Positions 34,170 through 43,428 of a stretch of DNA of 64,000 bases are shown piece after piece. The DNA lies in assembly GCF_030209355.1 (NCBI RefSeq), contig NZ_JARVSF010000041.1, positions 1-64,000 on the forward strand, in the 5' to 3' direction. The position numbers and the translations under genes are program-made. The notes beneath the pieces are model-generated. The model did not search any database and was not told the origin of the DNA. It saw only the letters and a list, made by a program, of their open reading frames with translations. Origin of the DNA: Pseudarthrobacter sp. fls2-241-R2A-127. Lineage in GTDB: Bacteria; Actinomycetota; Actinomycetes; Actinomycetales; Micrococcaceae. Each line of letters starts with the position of its first letter. Position 1 is the first letter of the stretch.

Positions 34170-35288
34170 CTAGGCGGGAAGCGCGGCCTGGCCCGCAAGG
34201 ATGCGTTCCAGGGACGTGAGGAAAGCAGTGGTTTCGGCCTCAGTACCGGCCGTGACCCGCAGGTGGCCGGCAATTCCGACGTCACGGATCAGCACGCCGG
34301 CGTCGAGCAGTTCCTGCCAGACCTGGTGCGGGTTCTCCAGGCCGCCGAAGAACACGTAGTTGGAGTCGGACGCGGCTGGGGTCAGGCCCATCCTGGTCAG
34401 TTCCGCCACGATCCGGTCGCGCTGCTGCTTGATGTCCTGCACGTCCGCCATCAGCGCTTCCCGGTGTTCCAGGGCTGCCAGTGCGGTGGCCTGCGTGATG
34501 GCGGACAGGTGGTAAGGCAGGCGCACCAGGCGCAGGGCATCGGTCACCTCCGGGGCTGCGGCCATGTAGCCGAGGCGGGCACCGGCGAGGGCGAATGCCT
34601 TGCTCATGGTGCGGGATACGATCAGCCGCTCCCTGCCGGGCAGCAGGGTCAGTGCGCTGGGCGTGCCGTCGTGGGCGAACTCGTGATAGGCCTCGTCCAC
34701 GATGACGATGGTCTGGCTTGCGGCACCGGCCTCGTAGACAGCCTCAACGACGTCCAGTCCCAGACCCGTGCCGGTGGGATTGTTCGGCGAGCAAAGGAAC
34801 ACGATGTTCGGCTTCAGTTCCCGTACCTGGCGGGCGGCGGACTCTGCGGTGAGGTCATAGCCTTCCCCCCGGACTCCGGTGATGTACCCGGTGTCCGTGC
34901 CACTGGCCAGCAACGGGTACATGGAGTACGTGGGCGGGAAGCCCAAGGCTGTCCGGCCGGGGCCACCGAAAGCCTGGAGGATCTGCTGCAGCACCTCGTT
35001 GGAGCCGTTGGCCGCCCACAGGTTGGTTTCGTCGAGGCCGTGTCCAAGGTATTCCGCCAGCGCCTTGCGGAGATCGGTGAACTCCCGGTCCGGGTAGCGG
35101 TTGAGGCCCGCCGCGGCTTCCGTCACGGCGGCACTGATGGCGGCGCGCACGTCCGCCGGAACGCCATGTGTGTTCTCGTTGACGTTCAGGAGAATGGGGA
35201 CGTCCAGTTGGGGCGCCCCATAGGGAGTCAGCCCGCGAAGATTGCTGCGGAGGGGTAACCGGTTCAGGCGTTCTAGCTGGTCGTTCAC
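34170..35288 (-). CDS. hisC: Histidinol-phosphate aminotransferase
   Basis: PLP class I/II aminotransferase, 372 residues. Contains NENTHG near residue 37, SPNNPTGTG, DEAYHEF and the Schiff-base lysine in SRTMSKAFALAGARLGY. It heads hisC-hisB-hisH-(small)-priA. Some actinobacterial HisC enzymes also make aromatic amino acids; not decidable here. Confidence 0.97.
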   Translation of the reverse strand: MNDQLERLNRLPLRSNLRGLTPYGAPQLDVPILLNVNENTHGVPADVRAAISAAVTEAAAGLNRYPDREFTDLRKALAEYLGHGLDETNLWAANGSNEVLQQILQAFGGPGRTALGFPPTYSMYPLLASGTDTGYITGVRGEGYDLTAESAARQVRELKPNIVFLCSPNNPTGTGLGLDVVEAVYEAGAASQTIVIVDEAYHEFAHDGTPSALTLLPGRERLIVSRTMSKAFALAGARLGYMAAAPEVTDALRLVRLPYHLSAITQATALAALEHREALMADVQDIKQQRDRIVAELTRMGLTPAASDSNYVFFGGLENPHQVWQELLDAGVLIRDVGIAGHLRVTAGTEAETTAFLTSLERILAGQAALPA

Positions 35289-35345
35289 CTGAACAGTTTA
35301 GTTGCCCTGGCAACGACCGGAAAATGTGACGGCCTCAGGCCCTCG

Positions 35346-35762
35346 TCAGTGGCTCGGGACAAAGAGCTGCTGCCCGGGCAGGACGGCGCCGGCGGACAGG
35401 TTGTTGAGCTGGACGATGTCTGCCACGACGTCGCGCGCATCCCGGTCCGGCGCCACGGCCCCGGCGATAGCCCACAGGGACTGACCGGGCTGGACGGTGA
35501 CAGTCACCGTGGGTGTCACGGCGAGGTCCGCGGCGGAGTCGGACGCCTTGGCCGGGGAGTGGAAAAGTCCCGCCAGCGAGAGCAACAGCACCGCGACGAT
35601 AATGAGCGGAACTCCCACCAGGACGATCCGGCCCCGGCGGGTCAGACGAAGGGGCGCCTGCGAAGGCGCACGACCGGCGCTGATCCGCCGGTTGGCGGAC
35701 ATGTGGCGTTCCGCGGTAAGGAATTCCGGACGGGAAACGTGGGAAAGAGTTAAAGCTGACAT
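35346..35762 (-). CDS. Single-pass membrane protein with LysM domain, likely SOS-controlled
   Basis: 138 residues: basic cytoplasmic N-terminus, one helix (IVLVGVPLIIVAVLLLSLAG, about 47-66), then a LysM domain from VTVQPGQSLWAIA to LPGQQLFVP that should bind peptidoglycan. The ATG at 35762 has AGGAGGG upstream. A protein of this build divergent from lexA is the counterpart of Rv2719c of mycobacteria and the DivS region of corynebacteria, which delay division after DNA damage. No hydrolase domain is seen, so blocking rather than cutting is likely. A LexA-type site lies at 35878. Confidence 0.85.
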   Translation of the reverse strand: MSALTLSHVSRPEFLTAERHMSANRRISAGRAPSQAPLRLTRRGRIVLVGVPLIIVAVLLLSLAGLFHSPAKASDSAADLAVTPTVTVTVQPGQSLWAIAGAVAPDRDARDVVADIVQLNNLSAGAVLPGQQLFVPSH

Positions 35763-35877
35763 GAACTGAGCCCTCCTGGACCTGCCGTGCTGCCCGGTGT
35801 CCGCCGCTGCCGTCCTGCCCGCCTGCCGGAAAATCCGATCTTTTCCGGCCAGGTCTTCGAACAAGCCACGCAATGGT

Positions 35878-35893
35878 TAGAACACATATTCGA
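35878..35893 (-). promoter_or_regulatory. LexA-type operator for the LysM gene
   Basis: TAGAACACATATTCGA matches the GAAC-N4-GTTC core at all but one base. It lies 116 bases upstream of the LysM ATG. The -10/-35 elements around it are not clear enough to name. Confidence 0.65.
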
Positions 35894-35944
35894 ACTTTGC
35901 TTTCTAAGTTTTAGCACCTATCAACGAACAATGTCGAGACTCGC

Positions 35945-35985
35945 TAGAACAAATGTTTGAAAAAGCCATGTGGCTGGCCTAGCTT
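35945..35985 (+). promoter_or_regulatory. lexA promoter with LexA-type operator
   Basis: TTGAAA (35957-35962), 17-base spacer, TAGCTT (35980-35985). The operator TAGAACAAATGTTTGA (35945-35960) overlaps the -35 element. This predicts autorepression of lexA and a start point near 35992, leaving a leader of about 120 bases. Confidence 0.75.
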
Positions 35986-36114
35986 GGAACCCAAGAACAA
36001 CCACCACTGAAGTTGAACAGCAGGGTCTGACAATGACAGGGGCAACCGTTCAGCCGGCGCCGGGGTACGGCGCGGGGCGGAACATCCGGCGGCAAGCGAA
36101 AGGCATTGGCAAAC

Positions 36115-36843
36115 ATGGCAGCAGCAGCCGCCGGGGGCAGGACGGCCCCGCAACCAAAGAGGACCTCAAAGGGGCTTACCCCGCGGCAGAAGAAGATCCT
36201 CGAGACCATCCAGCGGTCCGTCAATGACAACGGCTACCCGCCTTCAATGCGCGAAATCGGCGATACGGTGGGCCTGGCCAGCTTGTCCAGCGTGACCCAT
36301 CAGCTGTCCCAGCTGGAGAAGCTGGGGTACCTCCGGCGCGACCCGAAGCGGCCGCGGGCCATGGAGGTTCTCATGCCCCTCACGCTCGATGGCGGCGCCG
36401 GGAAGTCGATCGCCGCGTCAGCGCCGCAGATGCCCGGTGCCACCGTAACGGAACTGCCCACCGCGCTGGACACCGCCATGGTTCCGCTGGTTGGCCGGAT
36501 TGCCGCCGGCGGTCCCATCCTCGCCGAGCAGCTGGTTGAGGATGTCATGCCGCTCCCCCGGCAACTGGTGGGTCAGGGCGAGCTGTTCATGCTCAAGGTG
36601 GCCGGAGACTCCATGGTGGACGCCGCCATCTGCGACGGAGACTGGGTGGTGGTGCGCCGCCAGGCGGACGCCGTCAACGGGGACATCGTCGCTGCGTTGC
36701 TTGATGACGAAGCCACTGTCAAGACCTTTCGCCAGCGCGACGGCCACACCTGGCTGCTCCCGCAGAACACGCAGTATGAACCCATCCTCGGTGACCACGC
36801 CACGATCATGGGCAAAGTGGTTTCGGTGCTGCGGTCCCTCTGA
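36115..36843 (+). CDS. lexA: LexA repressor
   Basis: SOS master repressor. The N-terminal winged helix (about 20-85, MREIGDTVGLASLSSVTHQL) and C-terminal S24 peptidase fold are complete: cleavage site A131-G132 in RIAAGGPIL, nucleophile S166 in GDSMVD, base K203 in EATVKTF. The ATG at 36115 gives 242 residues; a TTG at 36106 is possible. RecA filaments trigger self-cleavage. Candidate targets within this window are at 21143, 35878, 35945, 46847 and 55777. Confidence 0.98.
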   Translation: MAAAAAGGRTAPQPKRTSKGLTPRQKKILETIQRSVNDNGYPPSMREIGDTVGLASLSSVTHQLSQLEKLGYLRRDPKRPRAMEVLMPLTLDGGAGKSIAASAPQMPGATVTELPTALDTAMVPLVGRIAAGGPILAEQLVEDVMPLPRQLVGQGELFMLKVAGDSMVDAAICDGDWVVVRRQADAVNGDIVAALLDDEATVKTFRQRDGHTWLLPQNTQYEPILGDHATIMGKVVSVLRSL

Positions 36844-36875
36844 CCGCGCCCGTCACCTCCGGCCGCGGCAGGCCC

Positions 36876-38936
36876 CTAGCCTGAGGCCTCTGCGCCGAGC
36901 CTGGTGAGTGCCGCCAGCGCCTTGCTGCGGTCGGTGGTGGACCAGAACGGCGGCAGCGCACCGCGCAGGAAGCCGGCATAGCGCTCGGTTGCCAGCCGAG
37001 AGTCCAGGACCGCCACCACGCCCTTGTCGCCGGTTGACCGAATGAGTCGCCCGGCGCCCTGCGCCAATCGGACTGCCGCGTGAGTGGCTGACACCGACAT
37101 GAATCCGTTGCCGCCGGCCTGGGCCACGGCCCGCGACCGCGCCGTCATGAGCGGATCGTCCGGCCTGGGGAAGGGAATCCGGTCGATCACCACAAGCCGG
37201 CAGGATCCACCCGGCACGTCCACCCCCTGCCACAGAGACATGGTGCCAAAGAGGCACGTGTCCGGCTCGTCGGCGAACTGCTTGACCAGGGCAGTCATGG
37301 TTGACTCGCCCTGGCAGAGCACGGTCATGCCGAGCTTGGGCCGCAGGACGTCGGCGGCCTCCTCCGCAGCGCGACGCGAGGAAAAGAGGCACAAGGCACC
37401 GCCACCGGATGCTTTGATGAGCGCCTCGAGCTCCTCCAGCGCCTCCGGCGAAACACCACGCCCGGGTTTGGGCAAGTGGCCTGCCACGTAGAGGATTCCC
37501 TGTTTGGGGTAATCAAAGGGTGAACCGACGTCCACGCCCTTCCAGCTGGGAGCTCCGTCGCCTATCAGGCCCAGTCCGCCCGCTGCCGGTTCGAACGCGG
37601 ACCCGATGGCGAGGGTGGCTGAGGTCAGCACCACGGTATGGCCGGCGAAAAGTCCCTCCCGCAGCCGCCCGGCTACTGACAGCGGTGCAATGTTGACCAG
37701 TACCGGCGCATCCTCGTCAGGCTGGGAGTAGCCCTGGCCGGGATCGAAGGTGCTGGCCCGGGAGAACCAGACCACTTCGCGGTTTTCCCGCGCCGCGAGC
37801 AGCCTTTCGCACAGTTCCAGGATGAGCATGAGGCGTGACCTGGCGAGCTGCCGGCCGCCGTCGGCTGTGGTGTTGCTGTCCCCCTTGGAATCGGACAGTG
37901 CCGCGCGGCAGGCCTCACGCAGCTGGTCCACGCAATCCAGCTGTTCGTCGTTCAGGCCATTGGGAAGCAGGCCGTTCGGCGCCCCGGCCAGGGCCAGCTC
38001 AAGGTTGGCGGCGGCCGCGTTCAGGGCGTCAACGGTGATGGCGGTGTGCTTGCGGGCACCTGATGCGGCCGCGTGAACCATGGCGACGGACAGCTGCCCG
38101 GACACCGCACCGGTGACGCGGTCCTGCAACTCATGCGCTTCGTCCACCACCACGACGTCATACTCGGGCAGCACGGCGAGCCCCTCGAAGGCGCTGACCG
38201 CGAGCATGGCGTGGTTGGTCACCACGACGTCTGCTTCGGCGGCATCCTGCCGGGCCAGTTCGCTGAAGCACTCAGCGGCCATGGGGCATTTTTGGGCCCC
38301 CAGGCATTCCATGGAAGTCACAGACACCTGCCGCCAGGCACGGTCGGTCACGCCGGGCAGGAGCTCGTCACGGTCGCCGGTGGCCGTCTTCTCGGCCCAC
38401 TCCCGCAACCGCACCACTTCCTTGCCCAGCTGGGAGGCCGGACCGCCCACAGAGGCAGCGAAGTGCGGCACGCTGGTGTCCTCGCCCAGGGAGAACAGCT
38501 GGCCTTCCGAGGGCTCCTCAGAGGGAAACCCGCCCTCCACCTTGTGGCGGCAGACGTAGTTGGACCGGCCCTTGACCAAGGCCACTTTGACGGGCCGTTC
38601 CAGGGCCGGGGTGATGTTCTTCAGGAGCCGGGGCAGGTCCCTTCCCACGATCTGGGTTTGAAGCGCCAGCGTGGCCGTAGACACCAAGGCAGGCTTGTTG
38701 CTTTCCAAGGCATGGGCAATGAGCGGGACCAGGTAGGCCAGCGACTTGCCAGTACCGGTCCCGGCCTGGACCAGGAGATGGTTGCCGGTGCTGATGGCCC
38801 GGGCCACCTGGCGGGCCATTTCGTGTTGTCCGGTGCGGCTTTGTCCGCCCATGCCGGCGACGGCGCGGTCGAGCAGTTCGATGACGAACTGCTCGCCGGC
38901 CGTCTGCGCAGCTTCCCCGGCCGCGCCGTCAGTCAT
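36876..38936 (-). CDS. DinG/XPD-like ATP-dependent DNA helicase
   Basis: 686 residues. Walker A AGTGTGKS near residue 60, four cysteines suited to an iron-sulfur cluster (YVCRHK; MECLGAQKCPMAAEC), the DEAH box VVVDEAHEL, and a C-terminal helicase half with QGVDVPGG and QGAGRLIRS. These mark a 5'-3' superfamily 2 helicase of the DinG/YoaA group acting in repair or R-loop removal. It is convergent with lexA and overlaps the hflX stop by 8 bases, so it follows hflX in one transcript. Confidence 0.94.
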   Translation of the reverse strand: MTDGAAGEAAQTAGEQFVIELLDRAVAGMGGQSRTGQHEMARQVARAISTGNHLLVQAGTGTGKSLAYLVPLIAHALESNKPALVSTATLALQTQIVGRDLPRLLKNITPALERPVKVALVKGRSNYVCRHKVEGGFPSEEPSEGQLFSLGEDTSVPHFAASVGGPASQLGKEVVRLREWAEKTATGDRDELLPGVTDRAWRQVSVTSMECLGAQKCPMAAECFSELARQDAAEADVVVTNHAMLAVSAFEGLAVLPEYDVVVVDEAHELQDRVTGAVSGQLSVAMVHAAASGARKHTAITVDALNAAAANLELALAGAPNGLLPNGLNDEQLDCVDQLREACRAALSDSKGDSNTTADGGRQLARSRLMLILELCERLLAARENREVVWFSRASTFDPGQGYSQPDEDAPVLVNIAPLSVAGRLREGLFAGHTVVLTSATLAIGSAFEPAAGGLGLIGDGAPSWKGVDVGSPFDYPKQGILYVAGHLPKPGRGVSPEALEELEALIKASGGGALCLFSSRRAAEEAADVLRPKLGMTVLCQGESTMTALVKQFADEPDTCLFGTMSLWQGVDVPGGSCRLVVIDRIPFPRPDDPLMTARSRAVAQAGGNGFMSVSATHAAVRLAQGAGRLIRSTGDKGVVAVLDSRLATERYAGFLRGALPPFWSTTDRSKALAALTRLGAEASG

Positions 38937-40506
38937 TGAGGGCGAATGGTTCCAGCTCGGACGCCAGGCCCTCCCGGACCATCACCACGGCCCTGGTGCC
39001 TTCCTCAACGTGGTCGAGGTTGATGATTTCAGCGTCGGATTCGTGCAGTTTGCTGAGGAGATCGCCCCGGTCGTAAGGGATGAGCAGCTCGAGCTTGACG
39101 CTGGGCCTGGGGATGGCGTCGCTGATGGCTTTCAGCAGCTCGGCAATGCCCTCCCCCGTGCGGGCCGAGACCACCACGTGGCGCGGCTCGCGCTGCTTCA
39201 GCCGCTCAATCACGAACGGGTCAGCGGCATCGGCTTTGTTTAGCACGATGATCTCGGGCACCTTGCGGGCGTCAACTTCGCTGAAGACCTTCCGGACCGC
39301 GGCAATCTGGCCCTCGGGGTCGGGGTGCGAGACGTCCACCACGTGCAGGATCAGGTCCGAATCCGCCACCTCTTCCAGGGTGGAGCGGAAGGCCTCCACC
39401 AGCTGGGTGGGCAGCGAGCGGACGAACCCCACGGTGTCGGCCAGGGTGTAGCCCAGGCCGTCAGCGGTTTCCGCTTTGCGGACGGTGGGATCAAGGGTGG
39501 CGAACAAGGCGTTCTCCACCAGGACGCCGGCGTCGGTGAGCCGGTTGAGCAGGGAGGACTTCCCCGCGTTGGTGTACCCGGCGATGGCCACCGACGGTAC
39601 CTCATTACGACGACGGTTGGCCCGCTTGGTCTCCCGGGCCGGCTTCATTGCGGCGATCTCACGCCGAAGCTTGGCCATGCGGGTACGGATCCGCCGCCGG
39701 TCCAGTTCGATCTTGGTTTCACCGGGACCGCGCGAGCCCATACCGGCAGCGGCGCCACCCACCTGGCCACCTGCCTGGCGGGACATCGACTCACCCCAGC
39801 CGCGCAGGCGGGGAAGGAGGTATTCCAGCTGCGCCAGCTCCACTTGGGCTTTGCCCTCGCGGCTCTTGGCGTGCTGGGCGAAGATGTCCAGGATCAGGCC
39901 CGTCCGGTCGATCACCTTGACCTTGACGATGTCTTCGAGGCCACGACGCTGTGAGGGTGCGAGTTCGGCGTCCACCACCACGGTGTCCGCGCCGGTGGAC
40001 ATGACAATGTCCTTCAGTTCGAGCGCCTTGCCCGAGCCCAGGAACGTTCCGGGATCCGGCTTGGCCCTCCGCTGCACCAGCCCGTCGAGGACCTCCGAGC
40101 CGGCCGTCTCGGCGAGGGCCGCAAGCTCACGAAGCGAGTTTTCGGCATCGGCGAGCGTTCCCTCGGACCACAACCCCGCGAGGACCACGCGTTCCAGGCG
40201 GAGTTGGCGGTATTCGACCTCCGTGACGTCTTCGAGTTCGGTGGACAACCCTGCCCTGCGGCGCAGGGCCCGGCGTTCCTCGAGGTCCTGCTGGTCGCCG
40301 TCGAACGTTGAATGTTCTTCGTCGAGGCGCGAGATGGCCTGGGCCTTGCCGAGCACCGCTTTTCCGGTGCTGCCGTCGCCGGGGGGCGTGCTGACATTCC
40401 GGGCGGGTACGTCCTTGGCGAGAATCCGGTCGATGACAGCCTGGATTTCCTCGGGACTCATGTCCTGGGCGGCTGGATCGGACCCGGTGTTTGGCTGGCT
40501 GGTCAT
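38929..40506 (-). CDS. hflX: Ribosome-associated GTPase HflX
   Basis: Splits stalled ribosomes. An N-terminal HflX domain, a helical linker (RGPGETKIELDRRRIRTRMAKLRREI region), then the G domain with GYTNAGKSSLLNRL, DTVGFVRSLP and NKADA. Two starts are plausible and in frame: ATG 40506 (525 residues, AAAGGAG only 3 bases away) and ATG 40596 (555 residues, AGGAGG 5 bases away). The 30 extra residues have low GC at third positions, so the shorter form is given. Confidence 0.95.
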   Translation of the reverse strand: MTSQPNTGSDPAAQDMSPEEIQAVIDRILAKDVPARNVSTPPGDGSTGKAVLGKAQAISRLDEEHSTFDGDQQDLEERRALRRRAGLSTELEDVTEVEYRQLRLERVVLAGLWSEGTLADAENSLRELAALAETAGSEVLDGLVQRRAKPDPGTFLGSGKALELKDIVMSTGADTVVVDAELAPSQRRGLEDIVKVKVIDRTGLILDIFAQHAKSREGKAQVELAQLEYLLPRLRGWGESMSRQAGGQVGGAAAGMGSRGPGETKIELDRRRIRTRMAKLRREIAAMKPARETKRANRRRNEVPSVAIAGYTNAGKSSLLNRLTDAGVLVENALFATLDPTVRKAETADGLGYTLADTVGFVRSLPTQLVEAFRSTLEEVADSDLILHVVDVSHPDPEGQIAAVRKVFSEVDARKVPEIIVLNKADAADPFVIERLKQREPRHVVVSARTGEGIAELLKAISDAIPRPSVKLELLIPYDRGDLLSKLHESDAEIINLDHVEEGTRAVVMVREGLASELEPFALND

Positions 40507-40944
40507 GGTCTCCTTTGAAGATTCGGCAGTTCCAGAATAGTGCCGATTGGTTGGTACGTGGGAAGTATTCGCGCTGGGCTGACGGCCTGCGGTCATGCAG
40601 TCCTCCTGGTGGTGGGGCCGCCGGCTTCGATGCCGGGGCCAGGATGCCGCGTGCGACTGGGCGGCGGGGCTGGCGAGGCCGGAGAATGGCAGGAAGCGCA
40701 GTGGGGTGCTGACGTTCGAGTATTGTCCGGCGGCCGGCCCCGGACGAAGTGGTCCGGTCCGGTGCACAAGCGGAAGGTTGCAAACCTGCGTCGCTGGTGG
40801 GACAGGCTGCCTCTGCAGGGCAGCGGCGGGCACGGGCAGGACCCGTACCGGCTACTCAAAGATCAAGAACATGCCCATTAGCCTAACAGAGGGGTGTGTG
40901 CACAGTTTCCCTTTACGCTGCAGGGGGAACTACTCTGGCCAGTT
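40507..40944. other. Intergenic region between hflX and the RsmC-like gene
   Basis: 438 bases between divergent genes, holding both promoters. Short open frames on both strands lack ribosome sites and family resemblance. The only notable feature is the AGGAGG-ATG on the minus strand at 40596, in frame with hflX. Confidence 0.5.
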
Positions 40945-41568
40945 ATGGAGTCCGCTCACTATTTCAGCACGTCCCCCGCGGGGCCCTTCACCCGCAAGCC
41001 CCTCACCGTGGAACTGGCCGGGGGGACGCGCAAGCTCCACACCTCATCGGGCATCTTCAGCCCGGACGGCATCGACAAGGGTACGGCCATACTCCTGGCC
41101 GAGGTTCCTGCCCCGCACCCCCACGGCAACCTGCTGGACATTGGGTGTGGCTGGGGACCGGTGGCCCTCACCATGGCGCTGCTGGCACCCCAGTCACGGG
41201 TCTACGCGGTGGATGTGAACGAACGGTGCATCACTCTGACCAACGAGAATGCCGAGGCGCTGGGCCTGTCCAATGTGGTCGCAAGCACGCCTGAAGCCGT
41301 GGACGCCGATGTGCGTTTCGACACCATTTGGTCCAATCCGCCCATCAGGATCGGCAAGGGAGAGCTGCATGCCCTGTTGAAGTTGTGGCTCCCGCGCCTG
41401 GCTGAGGGCGGGACGGCGTGGCTGGTGGTTCAAAAGAACCTGGGCTCGGATTCCCTGCAGCGCTGGTTGGCGGCCGAGCTGGACAGCTCCTTCACCGTAA
41501 CGCGCGAATCGACCGCCAAGTCCTTCCGGATCCTGAAGGTCAGGAAAGCGTCCCACTCGCCACAATGA
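40945..41568 (+). CDS. RsmC/RlmG-like class I SAM methyltransferase
   Basis: 207 residues. SAM-binding motif LLDIGCGWGPVALTMALL and catalytic NPPIR (WSNPPIRIGKGELH) mark a guanine-N2 rRNA methyltransferase of the RsmC type, here as the catalytic half only, without the N-terminal pseudo-methyltransferase domain of E. coli RsmC. The target, 16S G1207, is inferred from the family. The ATG at 40945 is used. Its end overlaps convergent dapF by 29 bases. Confidence 0.88.
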   Translation: MESAHYFSTSPAGPFTRKPLTVELAGGTRKLHTSSGIFSPDGIDKGTAILLAEVPAPHPHGNLLDIGCGWGPVALTMALLAPQSRVYAVDVNERCITLTNENAEALGLSNVVASTPEAVDADVRFDTIWSNPPIRIGKGELHALLKLWLPRLAEGGTAWLVVQKNLGSDSLQRWLAAELDSSFTVTRESTAKSFRILKVRKASHSPQ

Positions 41569-42484
41569 CCGCCGGGCCGCTGAGCTCAACATGCTCGTGG
41601 CCGCCGGGTCCGGCGAAGAACTTCACGCCGACAACGCCTCCGGGAACGTTGACGCGCCAGACGTCGGGAGCCTCGGCACCCGCCCAGTGCCGGATGGCTA
41701 CGGCGGCCGCGCAGGCGCCCGTACCGCAGGACTGTGTTTCTCCCACCCCGCGCTCGTGCACCCGCATGGTCACGGATCCGACGCCCTCGTGCACGAGGGG
41801 CTCTGCCGGAACGACGAACTCGACGTTGGTTCCGTTAGCCGGGACGGGGTCGACTTTCGGCGCCGTGAAAAGCCGGGTGCCGACAAGTTCGGAGAGCTCG
41901 GCGAGGGCCACCACGGTATGCGGGTTGCCCATGCTCACGGACAAGGCCGGGCGGGGAACTTCTAGCCCGTCGGCGGCGACCAGGGAATCCATGGCCTTGG
42001 CGCTGGCTTCGCCGGGGAAGATGAACTCCCAAGGGCCCATGTCCACCGCGTAGTCGTTCCCGGTCCGGACAACGGTCTTGACCCCGCCGCGCGTCCCGAC
42101 GGCCAGTGAACCGCCGTCGGGCAAGTCGATCAGTCCTTCAGTCCGCAGGAAGTGGACGAAGACCCGGACCCCGTTTCCACACATTTCGGACAGTGAACCG
42201 TCCGCGTTGCGGTAGTCCATGAACCATTCCGCGGCGGGCGTGTCCACGAGCAATTCGCGGCCTTCGGGCAGGTAACGCGAGGGCACCGCCCTGATCAGGC
42301 CGTCGGCGCCGATTCCCTGGTGCCGGTCGCACAGGGCAGCAGCCTGGTGGGCGTCAAAGGTGTGGGTACCCTCGGGATCGGCTACCAGCACGAAGTCGTT
42401 GCCCGTGCCGTGCCCCTTGGAAAAGCGAAGGCCGCCCAAAGCGCGAAGGGCGGATCCGGACGTTTCGGCGGGGGTGGCATTCAT
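41540..42484 (-). CDS. dapF: Diaminopimelate epimerase
   Basis: Turns LL- into meso-diaminopimelate for lysine and cell wall. The two catalytic cysteines sit in EMCGNGVR and QSCGTGACAAA. The ATG at 42484 gives 314 residues; the frame open further upstream has no homology. It follows miaA by 44 bases in a recA-recX-miaB-miaA-dapF line. Confidence 0.97.
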   Translation of the reverse strand: MNATPAETSGSALRALGGLRFSKGHGTGNDFVLVADPEGTHTFDAHQAAALCDRHQGIGADGLIRAVPSRYLPEGRELLVDTPAAEWFMDYRNADGSLSEMCGNGVRVFVHFLRTEGLIDLPDGGSLAVGTRGGVKTVVRTGNDYAVDMGPWEFIFPGEASAKAMDSLVAADGLEVPRPALSVSMGNPHTVVALAELSELVGTRLFTAPKVDPVPANGTNVEFVVPAEPLVHEGVGSVTMRVHERGVGETQSCGTGACAAAVAIRHWAGAEAPDVWRVNVPGGVVGVKFFAGPGGHEHVELSGPAVIVASGTLS

Positions 42485-42528
42485 GGTCCCAAGCGTAGCG
42501 TCGGATGCCACCGCTGTTGAAACCGCGG

Positions 42529-43425
42529 CTAACGGCAGAGCAGCGCGGCCCTGCCGGCAAGTTCCGGATCCTGCCAGTCCATCCACGTAATCCGGGGATC
42601 CGCTCGGAACCACGTGAGCTGGCGGCGGGCAAACTGCCGGGTGGCCACGATGGTTTCCTCCGCAGCGTCCGCCACGGTTGAGGCGCCATCAACCACCCGC
42701 AGGAACTGCGAATAGCCAAGGGCCCGGGAGGCCGTCTTTCCCCTCCGCAAGCCTTGGGCGTCCAGCGTCCTGACTTCTGCCAGCAGCCCGGCGTCGACCA
42801 TGCGGTGGACCCTGGCTGCCAGGCGCTCCCGCAGGACGTCACGGTCCACGCTGAGGCCCACCTGGACGGCCGGCTGATGGTACTCCCGGCGGGGCATGAA
42901 GGAGCTGAAAGGCCGTCCGGTGAGTTCGTGGACTTCCAGGGCCCGGATGATCCGCCGGGCGTCAGAGAGCCGCTCCGCGGACACGGGGTCCACGGCCCGG
43001 AGCCTTGCCAGGAGTTCCGCGGTGCCGCGTTCCGCGTGTTCGGCCTCAAGCCGGGCGCGCAACGAGGGGTCCGTGCCGGGAAACTCCAGCACGTCCAGTG
43101 CAGCCCGTACGTACAGCCCCGAGCCGCCGGCCAGGATGGCCCGCTTGCCGCGGGCATGGATGGCGGCGATCACGCCGCGGGCCTGCTCCTGGAAATCGGA
43201 GACACTCGCCTCCTGCGTAACGTCCATGATGTCCAGGAGATGGTGCGGCACCCCCTTGCGCTCGGCAACGGAGATTTTTGCGGTGCCGATGTCCATGCCC
43301 CGGTAGAACTGCATGGCGTCGGCGTTGATGACCTCACCGTCCAATTGCAGGGCAAGGTTGACGGCGAGATCGGACTTGCCGGAGCCGGTGGGACCGACGA
43401 CGGCGATGACGGGCGGGGCAACCAC
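42529..43425 (-). CDS. miaA: tRNA dimethylallyltransferase
   Basis: Adds isopentenyl to A37 of tRNAs reading UNN codons. P-loop GPTGSGKSDLA at residues 11-21, NADAMQFYRGMDIGTAK, and ILAGGSGLYVRAAL are the family landmarks; 298 residues. The GTG start lies 3 bases after the miaB stop, so the two successive A37-modifying enzymes are made together. Confidence 0.97.
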   Translation of the reverse strand: MVAPPVIAVVGPTGSGKSDLAVNLALQLDGEVINADAMQFYRGMDIGTAKISVAERKGVPHHLLDIMDVTQEASVSDFQEQARGVIAAIHARGKRAILAGGSGLYVRAALDVLEFPGTDPSLRARLEAEHAERGTAELLARLRAVDPVSAERLSDARRIIRALEVHELTGRPFSSFMPRREYHQPAVQVGLSVDRDVLRERLAARVHRMVDAGLLAEVRTLDAQGLRRGKTASRALGYSQFLRVVDGASTVADAAEETIVATRQFARRQLTWFRADPRITWMDWQDPELAGRAALLCR

Positions 43426-43428
43426 CGG

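Larger units (their letters stand above)
35763..36114. other. Intergenic region between the LysM gene and lexA
   Basis: 352 bases without a gene. The AT-rich middle (35878-35985) carries two LexA-type sites and a promoter. The last 120 bases would be the lexA leader; short frames there look non-coding and I see no stable structure. Confidence 0.6.

Noticed and set aside
40540..40881. A 113-codon plus-strand frame in the hflX/RsmC-like gap
   Set aside because: No ribosome site, no recognisable domain, and low coding character; more likely promoter DNA.
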